Assembly (NCBI RefSeq): GCF_011043555.1
Contig: NZ_JAAKGS010000001.1
Coordinates: 682,001 to 746,000 of the forward strand
Length of the DNA: 64,000 nucleotides
Direction of reading: 5' to 3'
Origin: Sphingobacterium sp. SGR-19
GTDB taxonomy: Bacteria > Bacteroidota > Bacteroidia > Sphingobacteriales > Sphingobacteriaceae
Numbering within the stretch: position 1 is the stretch's first letter; every line of letters starts with the position of its first letter. The notes under the pieces are model-generated. The model saw nothing but the letters and a program-made list of their open reading frames with translations. It ran no database searches and was not told the DNA's origin. The translations under genes were made by a program, and so were the position numbers. Shown here piece after piece: positions 26,804 through 34,405 of the stretch.

Positions 26804-28018
26804 TTATTTAAACTGTATCGTTTTAATGGGTGAAATCCGGCTAATAAGCATCGCGGGGACAAATAAGGTCAGCAGCCCAATTATCGCTATGGCAACGTTT
26901 AACCCAACAACTTCGTACCAGACAATATCCATTGGTACATAATGAATATAATAGGTATAAGGATCTAATTTAAAAAAGTGTGTTTGTGTCTGAAAAAAAT
27001 AAAGAGAAATCGCGATTACATTTCCTATAAATAAACCTATGCCAATAAGATACATGGAACCATATAAAAACACCTGCCGAATCCCCCCGTTTGGATACCC
27101 TAGGGCCTTCAATATCCCGATCATGGAAGAACGCTCCAAAATACTGATCAATAAAGAAGATACCATATTGATAACAGCTACGATAACCATTAATACAAAA
27201 ATGATGTTATCGTTCATGTCGAGCATATTCAACCAGTTAAAAATATCTGGCATTTGCTGCACAATATTGCTCGCATCCAGTTCGATAGGCAGCATATTAT
27301 CAATTTCCTGTGTTGTGTTTTCTAATAAGTCAAAAGAGGTTATTCTAATTTGATATGCCCCCACTTCATTCTCTTGTAAATCATTGAGCCTTCTAATCAA
27401 ATCTAGTGAGCCGATGACATACGTTTTGTCTAGTTCCTCCGAATGTGTAGTATAAATGCCTTGAATAGTAAAAGGACGCCGGCGTATGGGATCTTGGACA
27501 AAATACATAATGAACTTATCCCCTACATCTAACTGCAATCTATTTGCCAAGTATTCAGAGATCAAAAGTTGTGTATTCCCAGAAGAGGAAAAGTCTAGTG
27601 TGTCGCCTTTTATAATATTTTTCTGTAAATATTGTTGGTTGTAGCTTCGATCTACACCTTTTAATAAGACCCCCTCTACTTGTCCGTCGACATTCATAAT
27701 ACCCGCCTTCGTAGCAAAAGGCGTTATATCTACTACCTGGGGTAGCGCTTCCATTTGTTTCAGATCTTCGGATGATAATTGGATTGGGGTATTTTCGTAC
27801 GAAGCGCTTAGATCGTTTTTAGTTATGACAATATCGCCGAAGAATCCTCTTTGTTTTTCAATAATCTCCTGTTTGAATCCGTTCAATATAGCCACAGACA
27901 AGATAATGGCAGAAATAGCCAACGCCAACGCCCCGATAGTCACACGAACAATGAGCTTCGAAAAAGTTCGATGCCCCATGAATGTGATCCGCTTAGCTAA
28001 GAAGTAAGGAAAATTCAA
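26804..28018 (-). CDS. LolC/LolE-like ABC transporter permease
   Basis: 404-aa permease with one helix near residues 25-50, a large periplasmic MacB-type core domain (about 60-265), and three helices in the last 135 residues (NIIFVLMVIVAVINMVSSLLI, ERSSMIGILKALG). The start (FPYFLAKRITF) and ERSSMIGILKALG are typical of the lipoprotein-releasing LolC/LolE group. It would pass lipoproteins from the inner membrane to a carrier; the LolD-like ATPase is not in this window. A -7 element TAACTTTG (minus, 28051-28044) lies 26 nt upstream. Confidence 0.88.
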   Translation of the reverse strand: MNFPYFLAKRITFMGHRTFSKLIVRVTIGALALAISAIILSVAILNGFKQEIIEKQRGFFGDIVITKNDLSASYENTPIQLSSEDLKQMEALPQVVDITPFATKAGIMNVDGQVEGVLLKGVDRSYNQQYLQKNIIKGDTLDFSSSGNTQLLISEYLANRLQLDVGDKFIMYFVQDPIRRRPFTIQGIYTTHSEELDKTYVIGSLDLIRRLNDLQENEVGAYQIRITSFDLLENTTQEIDNMLPIELDASNIVQQMPDIFNWLNMLDMNDNIIFVLMVIVAVINMVSSLLISILERSSMIGILKALGYPNGGIRQVFLYGSMYLIGIGLFIGNVIAISLYFFQTQTHFFKLDPYTYYIHYVPMDIVWYEVVGLNVAIAIIGLLTLFVPAMLISRISPIKTIQFK

Positions 28019-28027
28019 GGTGAATAT

Positions 28028-28051
28028 TAATTTTGTAACTTCGCAAAGTTA
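28028..28051. promoter_or_regulatory. Overlapping divergent promoters, lolC/E-like gene and fmt
   Basis: Minus-strand TAACTTTG (28051-28044) serves the permease gene (start 28018). On the plus strand TAATTTTG (28028-28035) and TAACTTCG (28036-28043) are candidates for fmt (start 28105). All lie within 24 bp, so the two polymerase footprints would collide. The -33 elements are not clear. Confidence 0.45.
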
Positions 28052-28104
28052 ATAATTTTTGTCACTTAGCGACATTTCGTTTCGATACTAAAAAAGAAAA
28101 ATAT

Positions 28105-29019
28105 ATGCGGATTATTTTTATGGGTACCCCTGATTTTGCTGTTGCATCTCTAGCGGCGTTGTTACAGGCTGGCGAAGAAGTTGTCGCCGTAGTTACTACA
28201 CCAGATAAACCAGCGGGACGAGGGCAGAAGATGCATGAATCAGCTGTTAAGCAATATGCCATACGGCAAGGGTTGCCTGTTCTGCAACCAGAAAAATTAA
28301 AAAATTCTGAGTTTATTGCAGAAATCCGATCGTACCGTGCAGATCTACAGGTTGTTGTAGCTTTCCGCATGCTCCCTGAAGTGGTGTGGAACATGCCTCC
28401 TTTAGGGACGATCAATGTCCATGCATCACTTCTTCCACAGTATCGGGGTGCTGCTCCTATCAATCATGCCATTATTCAGGGCGAAACCTATACCGGTGTG
28501 ACCACGTTTTTGCTGCAACATGAAATAGATACGGGTAATGTCCTATTTTCGCAACGCGTAGAAATCGACCCTCAGGACACAGCCGGTATACTACACGACA
28601 AATTGATGATCGCGGGAGCAGAAGTATTATTAAAAACAGTCAATGCGATAAAAAATGACGATGTCTGTCCCGTTTCTCAATCGCAATTGGAAACCGTAGA
28701 GCTAAAAACAGCGCCAAAGATTTTTAAAGAAGACTGCAAAATTATATGGGATAAGCCTACAGACCAAGTATATAATCAAATAAGAGGACTGAGCCCTTAT
28801 CCTGCTGCATTTACATTATTAGATGAGAAAGTTTTAAAAATTTTTGAAACGGAAAAAGGACAACCTCTCGATAAAACACCTGGAGCACATGTCACCGATG
28901 GAAAAACTTTTCTGTCATTTGCTACGCAAGATGGTTCGCTTTCCATTACCTCGCTCCAACTCGAAGGTAAGAAAAGAATGCACATCGACGAATTCTTGAG
29001 AGGATATCGCTTTGATTGA
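28105..29019 (+). CDS. fmt: Methionyl-tRNA formyltransferase
   Basis: 304-aa enzyme that formylates initiator Met-tRNA using 10-formyl-THF. The N-terminal domain starts RIIFMGTPDFAVASL; the active site is visible as Asn104, His106 in NVHASLLPQYRGAAPI with Asp in HEIDTGNV downstream. The C-terminal OB-like domain starts near residue 205 (WDKPTDQVYNQIRGLSPYPAAF). The length is normal. It is divergent from the LolC/E-like gene and convergent with the small XRE regulator, whose end is 6 bp away. Confidence 0.97.
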   Translation: MRIIFMGTPDFAVASLAALLQAGEEVVAVVTTPDKPAGRGQKMHESAVKQYAIRQGLPVLQPEKLKNSEFIAEIRSYRADLQVVVAFRMLPEVVWNMPPLGTINVHASLLPQYRGAAPINHAIIQGETYTGVTTFLLQHEIDTGNVLFSQRVEIDPQDTAGILHDKLMIAGAEVLLKTVNAIKNDDVCPVSQSQLETVELKTAPKIFKEDCKIIWDKPTDQVYNQIRGLSPYPAAFTLLDEKVLKIFETEKGQPLDKTPGAHVTDGKTFLSFATQDGSLSITSLQLEGKKRMHIDEFLRGYRFD

Positions 29020-29025
29020 TCAGTC

Positions 29026-29238
29026 TTATTTTTCTTCTTCTATATATTCGATCATATCTCCTGGCTGGCAATCCAGTGCTTTACAAAGTGCCTCTAAGGT
29101 ACTTAGTCGGATTGCTTTCGATTTCTGATTTTTGATAATAGAAAGATTTGAAAGCGTTATCCCCACACGATGACTGAGCTCATTTAAGGAGACTTTCTTT
29201 TCGGACATAATCTTATCTAAATGAATTTTAATTGGCAT
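29026..29238 (-). CDS. Small XRE-family regulator (YozG-like)
   Basis: 70-aa protein that is essentially one Cro/C1-type helix-turn-helix (LNELSHRVGITLSNLSIIKN, then STLEALCKALDCQPGDMIEY). It resembles YozG-type regulators, usually encoded after a DUF2975 membrane protein; no such partner is present here, so it is an orphan. Two palindromes sit in its own promoter (29252-29279), which suggests autoregulation. It reads away from rpoD. Confidence 0.88.
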   Translation of the reverse strand: MPIKIHLDKIMSEKKVSLNELSHRVGITLSNLSIIKNQKSKAIRLSTLEALCKALDCQPGDMIEYIEEEK

Positions 29239-29251
29239 AACTTCTCATTTT

Positions 29252-29279
29252 AAATATGACATATTTTACCTAAAGGTAA
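29252..29279. promoter_or_regulatory. Two adjacent palindromes in the XRE gene promoter
   Basis: AAATATGACATATTT (29252-29266) is a perfect 7-1-7 inverted repeat; TTACCTAAAGGTAA (29266-29279) is a perfect 6-2-6 repeat that on the minus strand contains TACCTTTA, a candidate -7 element. They lie 14-41 bp upstream of the XRE start. The rest of the 344-bp gap to rpoD is AT-rich without a visible gene. Confidence 0.55.
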
Positions 29280-29538
29280 CAATCCTAATATAAAATAAGT
29301 TTTATTGAATAACAAAATTTCATTCACATTTAAATTAAGAACTTCATAACAAAGGCGTTACAACAAGGATTTAAAAGAAACAGACAAAACAAATTGAGGA
29401 TTCTTACGTTTACCTTAGTAATATAGTGGGGTTTGGAATAATTTTTGCTGTTATTTTTACACTAAATCCCCTATGTTAACTTCCTCATACAGAGTATTTA
29501 ATTTACACTTATATGAAGGAACTACGGGTAAAATTCAC

Positions 29539-29546
29539 TATTTTTG
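29539..29546 (+). promoter_or_regulatory. -7 element for rpoD
   Basis: TATTTTTG matches TAnnTTTG, predicting a start near 29552 and a leader of about 30 nt. No clear -33 TTTG is seen at the right distance. Confidence 0.45.
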
Positions 29547-29582
29547 CAGACATTTCAAAAGAGAAAGGTATTTATACATTAA

Positions 29583-30443
29583 ATGAGACAGCTCAAAATT
29601 ACACAATCCATTACCAATCGCGAATCACAGTCGTTAGACAAATATTTGCACGAGATTGGTAAAGTAGACTTAATTACTGCAGAAGAAGAAGTGATCTTGG
29701 CTCAACGCATACGCGAAGGAGACCAAGTTGCTTTGGAGAAATTGACAAAAACCAACTTACGTTTCGTTGTTTCCGTTGCTAAACAATATCAGAATCAAGG
29801 CCTTACATTAGGCGACTTGATTAACGAGGGCAACTTAGGCTTAATTAAGGCAGCAAAACGTTTTGATGAAACAAAAGGGTTTAAGTTTATCTCTTATGCC
29901 GTATGGTGGATTCGCCAGTCTATCTTGCAAGCGATTGCTGAACAATCACGTATTGTACGTTTACCTTTGAACCAAGTGGGTTCATTGAGTAAAATCAGCA
30001 AAGCTTTTTCCAAATTGGAGCAGGAATATGAGCGCGAGCCGTCTCCGGAAGAACTGGCTGATATTTTGGAAACAACTGTTGACAAAGTGTCAGACACGTT
30101 AAGCAACTCAGGAAGACATGTATCCATGGATGCACCATTTGTTCAAGGGGAAGAAAACACCCTTTTGGATGTATTGGAAAATGCAGACCCGGATACAGAC
30201 AGTATATTGATTGATGAGTCGCTGTCTGAGGAGATTAAACGCTCATTGGCTACTTTGACAGAAAGAGAACGTGAAATTATCGTCTTGTTTTTCGGATTAG
30301 GAACAAACCACCAATTATCCCTTGAGGAAATAGGTGAAAAATTTAGCTTGACGAGAGAACGTGTACGTCAAATCAAGGACAAAGCTTTACAGCGCCTTCG
30401 CCATACGTCGCGCAGCAAAATTTTAAAATCTTATTTAGGCTAA
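29583..30443 (+). CDS. rpoD: Primary RNA polymerase sigma factor (sigma-70)
   Basis: 286-aa housekeeping sigma factor of the short Bacteroidota type, which lacks the long region 1.1. Region 1.2 ([19 protein letters not shown]), region 2 ([29 protein letters not shown] and the aromatic melting segment [15 protein letters not shown]), region 3 ([17 protein letters not shown]) and region 4 with its HTH ([25 protein letters not shown]) are all present. It would recognise the TTTG/TAnnTTTG promoters seen through this window. It is monocistronic with a strong terminator. Confidence 0.97.
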   Translation: MRQLKITQSITNRESQSLDKYLHEIGKVDLITAEEEVILAQRIREGDQVALEKLTKTNLRFVVSVAKQYQNQGLTLGDLINEGNLGLIKAAKRFDETKGFKFISYAVWWIRQSILQAIAEQSRIVRLPLNQVGSLSKISKAFSKLEQEYEREPSPEELADILETTVDKVSDTLSNSGRHVSMDAPFVQGEENTLLDVLENADPDTDSILIDESLSEEIKRSLATLTEREREIIVLFFGLGTNHQLSLEEIGEKFSLTRERVRQIKDKALQRLRHTSRSKILKSYLG

Positions 30444-30462
30444 TCGCCGACACATTATTAGC

Positions 30463-30493
30463 AATGCGCAGCCCAAAAGCTGCGCATTTTTGT
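30463..30493 (+). terminator. Intrinsic terminator after rpoD
   Basis: A 10-bp stem AATGCGCAGC / GCTGCGCATT with a 6-nt loop is followed by TTTTG. It lies 20 nt after the rpoD stop and before the convergent M16 peptidase gene. Confidence 0.8.
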
Positions 30494-30512
30494 TTTATCA
30501 ATATATTGCATT

Positions 30513-33365
30513 TTATTTTTCATCTGGCAAAAGAATAAACTTAAAGAGTTGATCTTCCTTCAGATACTTATTGGCTACCTCCTTAACGGATTCCACCGAT
30601 ATTTTATCCAGATCTTCTAGATAACGATTTATATATGTCGGATCTTCTTCACGTTGGTATGCCCCTGTAATTTGCCCCATCCAAAACCTATTTTCTTTCA
30701 ACGAGAGTTCCAATTGACGCTTTTGCTCTATCTTGAATTTTTCCAAGTCCGAAGCCAAGGGACCATTTTGCTTTACTTTGCTGATTTCATCGAGTGCAGA
30801 AGCTACCAGAGATTCATATCGATCCACTCCCGTACCAAATGATACGGTAAAGCTATAGCGATTTTTCGGTTCTTTACTTGTCGACGATCTCGCTCCCGTT
30901 CCATATACGCCACTTTCTTCTTCCCGCAAACGCTCAATTAGCTTGATACTCAAAACTCTCTCCAAAGCATTCATGTTCAGATTTTCTATCTCACCGTACG
31001 TATAATCACCGTAATAAGTCAACATTACATTGGCTTTTTCTTCCTGACCTTTACGCACTACTTTTTCGAAACCTTTCTCGGGTTCGTAAAGCCCTAAATC
31101 CTTTGCTTGTTCTTCGCGATCTGATACGGGTAAAGCTGCTAAATAATTCTCTAGGTAAGGCTTGATTTCCTCTTCCGTAAAAGAGCCAACGATGGTAAAT
31201 ACGAAATCCGACGCGTCGGCAAAACGTTCTTTATAAATAGCCAACGCACGTTCTTTATCTATCTGTTTAATACCATCCTCAGAAATAGGAACACGACGGA
31301 TGCTACCGTTATATAAACTCTCCAAAATGGTTTTTCTAAAGACAAAATTTGGATCGCTTTCCTGGTTGCTTATCATAGACAATGATCTCGTAACAATACT
31401 TTGGAATATATCATCTTCTATTCGTGGTTCTGTAAAATAACCATAAATCAATTCAAAAGCGGTATTTAACCCTTCTTTATCAGAATAGCCGGACAGTCCT
31501 TCGGCACGTTCGTTTATATATGGGCTGATATTGACATTTTTGCCTGTCATATATTTACGAAGTTCAATCGTATTCAGTTGGCCGACCCCACTACTATTGA
31601 CCAAACTAGAGGCTTGCGTCGCAGAAAAATAATCGCTGTCCTCGTATAACGAAGTTCCTCCTGGACTAAAGGCACTGATCAAAATTTCATCATTCTTAAA
31701 TGTGGTAGGCTTCAAAACTACTTTTACGCCATTACTCAATGTCAATTCTTTAGCTTCTATCGCTTGAATATCCTTCTCCGAAGCCACATTACCTGCTTGA
31801 GGTTCTTTAGCAAGCAACGGCAAATCAGACACTTTATCTTCGTAGGCACCAATTTCTTCGCCCTCCACCTCTGCAAACCATCTATTTACACGCTGTTCAT
31901 CTGGAAGATTCTCTTTTTCCTTATCAGGCGCCATAATGATAACATCCCGATTGGTATCCACATAAAATTCCTTGCCTATTACCTCTACCTCTTTCAACGT
32001 CAAGGTAGGCAACAGTTGGTTGTATAGCTTATACGAATCTTCATTGCTCAATGCGGGACTATCTTCCAGATAAAAATTTAGATATCGATTTACGTAGCTA
32101 TCTGATTTCTTCTTATCACGTTCGATATAAGCCGTTTCATTGTTCTTTTGAATGGCAACGATTGCCCGTCCAAACTCCGTTTCTGTAAAGCCAAATTTTT
32201 GCACGCGCTCCAATTCACGAACCAACGCTTTAAAGCCATTTTCAAACTCGTTTGGCTTTGCCACAAAAAAAGCCGTATAGGCGTCCAACCCACCTAAGAA
32301 TCCACCTATTCCAACATTAGCTTGTATAAAGGGTGGATTAGCGGATTGTGACAGTTCGGAAAGGCGCGCATTTAACATCGTATTATAAACCGATTTTAAA
32401 ATACTTCTTCTAAAATCACGAACGGTCTCGACTTTTTCTTCTGGATGTTTTATGGAAATTTGCCCCAGTGTATATGTCATTTCGGGATCTGTCACGGCTA
32501 TAAACTGGTTTTTATCCAATAGGGATACTTTATGCTTTACGCGTTCGGACGGATTTTCAGGTGATTTCAAATCGCCAAACAACCGACGCACTTCTGCCTC
32601 CATCGCTTCTACATCAACATCGCCAACGATAATCAATGCTTGTAAATCCGGACGGTACCATTTTTCATGAAAATCCCGCAACACGTCGTAGGAAAAATTC
32701 TTGATTACCTCTTCCGTACCAATAGGTAAACGACTTGAATACAAAGAGTTATTCAACATAACAGGCAAGTATTGATCGCGCATACGTTGTTGAGCACCGC
32801 GCCCACCACGCATTTCTTCCAACACTACTCCCCTTTCCTTATCAATTTCTTCATCTGTCAATAAAGCATCCTGGGCCCAATCTCGTAACACTTGAAGTCC
32901 GTTTTTCATCAATTCGGGGTCGTCCGAGGGAATCGGTAACTGATAGACCGTTTGATCAAAGCCGGTGTACGCGTTGAGGTCACTGCCAAAGCGTACACCC
33001 GCACGCTGCAGATAATCAATAAGTTCATTTTTCGGAAAATGCTTTAGACCGTTGAAATTCATGTGTTCCATAAAATGAGCCAAGCCCAATTCTTGTTCTG
33101 ATTCCAAAATAGAACCGACTTTGGTCGCCAGGTACATCGTAACACGATCTTTGGGCTCCACGTTTTTTCGTATGAAATATTGAAAGCCGTTTTCCAGTTT
33201 GCCTGTTTTGACTTCCTGATCAAAAGGCAAAGGTGAGTCCCAAGACAGCGTATCGGCACGGAGAATACTCCGTGATTCTTCAAACATCGTCGTTGGAGCA
33301 GCTTGACTGAGCTGACACAATCCAGGCAATAAGAATGCTATTGCAATAGGTTTTATTAGATTCAT
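30513..33365 (-). CDS. M16-family zinc metallopeptidase, double-domain
   Basis: 950-aa exported pitrilysin/insulinase-type peptidase. A signal peptide (IAIAFLLPGLCQLSQAA) is followed by an active N-terminal M16 domain with the inverted zinc motif His97-Phe-Met-Glu-His101 (LAHFMEHMNF) and the downstream Glu block (DEEIDKERGVVLEEM); the second half is an inactive M16 repeat pair. It probably degrades peptides in the periplasm. The frame is open to 33422, but ATG 33365 directly precedes the signal peptide and is chosen. Convergent with rpoD. Confidence 0.9.
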   Translation of the reverse strand: MNLIKPIAIAFLLPGLCQLSQAAPTTMFEESRSILRADTLSWDSPLPFDQEVKTGKLENGFQYFIRKNVEPKDRVTMYLATKVGSILESEQELGLAHFMEHMNFNGLKHFPKNELIDYLQRAGVRFGSDLNAYTGFDQTVYQLPIPSDDPELMKNGLQVLRDWAQDALLTDEEIDKERGVVLEEMRGGRGAQQRMRDQYLPVMLNNSLYSSRLPIGTEEVIKNFSYDVLRDFHEKWYRPDLQALIIVGDVDVEAMEAEVRRLFGDLKSPENPSERVKHKVSLLDKNQFIAVTDPEMTYTLGQISIKHPEEKVETVRDFRRSILKSVYNTMLNARLSELSQSANPPFIQANVGIGGFLGGLDAYTAFFVAKPNEFENGFKALVRELERVQKFGFTETEFGRAIVAIQKNNETAYIERDKKKSDSYVNRYLNFYLEDSPALSNEDSYKLYNQLLPTLTLKEVEVIGKEFYVDTNRDVIIMAPDKEKENLPDEQRVNRWFAEVEGEEIGAYEDKVSDLPLLAKEPQAGNVASEKDIQAIEAKELTLSNGVKVVLKPTTFKNDEILISAFSPGGTSLYEDSDYFSATQASSLVNSSGVGQLNTIELRKYMTGKNVNISPYINERAEGLSGYSDKEGLNTAFELIYGYFTEPRIEDDIFQSIVTRSLSMISNQESDPNFVFRKTILESLYNGSIRRVPISEDGIKQIDKERALAIYKERFADASDFVFTIVGSFTEEEIKPYLENYLAALPVSDREEQAKDLGLYEPEKGFEKVVRKGQEEKANVMLTYYGDYTYGEIENLNMNALERVLSIKLIERLREEESGVYGTGARSSTSKEPKNRYSFTVSFGTGVDRYESLVASALDEISKVKQNGPLASDLEKFKIEQKRQLELSLKENRFWMGQITGAYQREEDPTYINRYLEDLDKISVESVKEVANKYLKEDQLFKFILLPDEK

Positions 33366-33511
33366 TCGTAATTTAATTTGTTGTTTATAATAACCGAATA
33401 TGGTAAACCTACAAAATTTCAACGGTTTTTCCTCATATATTTCCGCAATATTTCGAGTGCGACGTTATATAAAGAATATTATTTGTCAGGGAAAAAATGG
33501 TATAAAAAGAG

Positions 33512-33546
33512 AAAACAGCGTTTTCGTATTATGAAAACGCTGTTTT
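33512..33546 (-). terminator. Strong terminator after tRNA-Arg
   Basis: A perfect 14-bp inverted repeat (AAAACAGCGTTTTC / GAAAACGCTGTTTT) with a 7-nt loop; on the minus strand it is followed by CTCTTTTT. It sits 14 nt past the 3' end of the tRNA gene and separates it from the peptidase gene. Confidence 0.8.
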
Positions 33547-33559
33547 TTGAAGTTTTTTG

Positions 33560-33631
33560 TGTTCCCGGCGGGGGTCGAACCCACATCGTCAGAACCGGAA
33601 TCTGAAATTCTATCCATTGAACTACGGGAAC
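33560..33631 (-). tRNA. tRNA-Arg (anticodon CCG)
   Basis: On the minus strand a full cloverleaf can be folded: acceptor stem GTTCCCG / CGGGAAC, D-arm with GTTCAATGGATAGAAT, anticodon stem TCAGA / TCTGA around the loop TTCCGGT (anticodon CCG, reads CGG codons), and T-arm GTGGGTTCGACCCCCGC. The discriminator base is A (33560). CCA is not encoded, as is common in this phylum. Terminated by the 14-bp hairpin just downstream. Confidence 0.95.
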
Positions 33632-33705
33632 TGCGCTGGCAAAAATACTACTTTTTGCATTACTTTAAAATCTAAATGAAAATTTTTAAAAGACAGCATT
33701 ATATT

Positions 33706-33742
33706 GAAAGTGGGATTTCGGCTCCGCTCAATCGCCACTTTC
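33706..33742. other. Stem-loop downstream of the metal-uptake lipoprotein gene
   Basis: GAAAGTGG-GATT pairs with AATC-G-CCACTTTC (one bulged G), giving a 12-bp stem, 21 bp beyond the lipoprotein stop on the minus strand. No T-run follows, so it may be an mRNA 3'-end stabilising structure or a weak terminator ahead of the tRNA gene. Confidence 0.45.
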
Positions 33743-33762
33743 GTCTCTCAATTTTCAACTGC

Positions 33763-34392
33763 TTAGTGATCATGGTCACCTTCATGAACCAAATGCACGG
33801 GTACTTCTAGGTCCAGGTCATTTGCTCCAGTAAATTTGGTAAAATCTTTATTGTTCCAATCGGAGGCTTTGATATTTTCCTTCACACCTGGGTTTAAATG
33901 GCGGAGCACATAACGTAGTACAAAGATATCTGCTTCTTTACGAACCGTTAAGTAACCTGTAACGCCCACGTTTACTGTTTTTCCATTGGCATCTTGATCT
34001 GCATATTCATACTCCAGACTTCCCGTTTCGTCGCCTAAAATAAATGCTTGGTGAGTCTCTGCACGATCTACAAATGTTTGTTGGCTTTCACGTCCTAAAA
34101 AATCTGTGGATTTCAATTCTAATCGATAACTTTTGTCTACTTTCAGATGAAGGTGTGCATTCACGGGCGGAGCCAGATCTTTACCTTCAAATTTAACTGA
34201 TATCGTCTCAGCGCCTTCAATATCATGGTAATGGTAATGGCCCTCGTGTAACTCCCGTTTTACCTCTGTAAAAACCAATGTTGCTATCCCCACTTCCTCT
34301 TGGTCTTCTTCTGGTATGGGGTCATCTTTTGAACAAGATGGCGCAAAGAAAAGTATGCTAATTGCTAAAATAAAAAGATTAATCTGTTTCAT
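33763..34392 (-). CDS. His-rich lipoprotein of a probable metal-uptake operon
   Basis: 209-aa lipoprotein: the lipobox is SILFFAPSC-S with Cys20, followed by an acidic Pro/Glu linker. Histidine clusters occur early (ELHEGHYHYHDIEG) and at the C-terminus (HLVHEGDHDH), suggesting metal binding at the cell surface or in the periplasm. The middle (VNAHLHLKVDKSYRLELK and similar) looks beta-rich. It lies 13 nt after the TonB receptor gene and is the last gene of the operon. Metal (zinc most likely) is inferred from the histidines and context; I do not recognise the family by name. Confidence 0.75.
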   Translation of the reverse strand: MKQINLFILAISILFFAPSCSKDDPIPEEDQEEVGIATLVFTEVKRELHEGHYHYHDIEGAETISVKFEGKDLAPPVNAHLHLKVDKSYRLELKSTDFLGRESQQTFVDRAETHQAFILGDETGSLEYEYADQDANGKTVNVGVTGYLTVRKEADIFVLRYVLRHLNPGVKENIKASDWNNKDFTKFTGANDLDLEVPVHLVHEGDHDH

Positions 34393-34405
34393 GATTTTGA
34401 TAATT

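Noticed and set aside
33366..33422. 19-residue extension of the M16 peptidase
   Set aside because: It would place a charged segment before a normal signal peptide; ATG 33365 gives a standard exported precursor.
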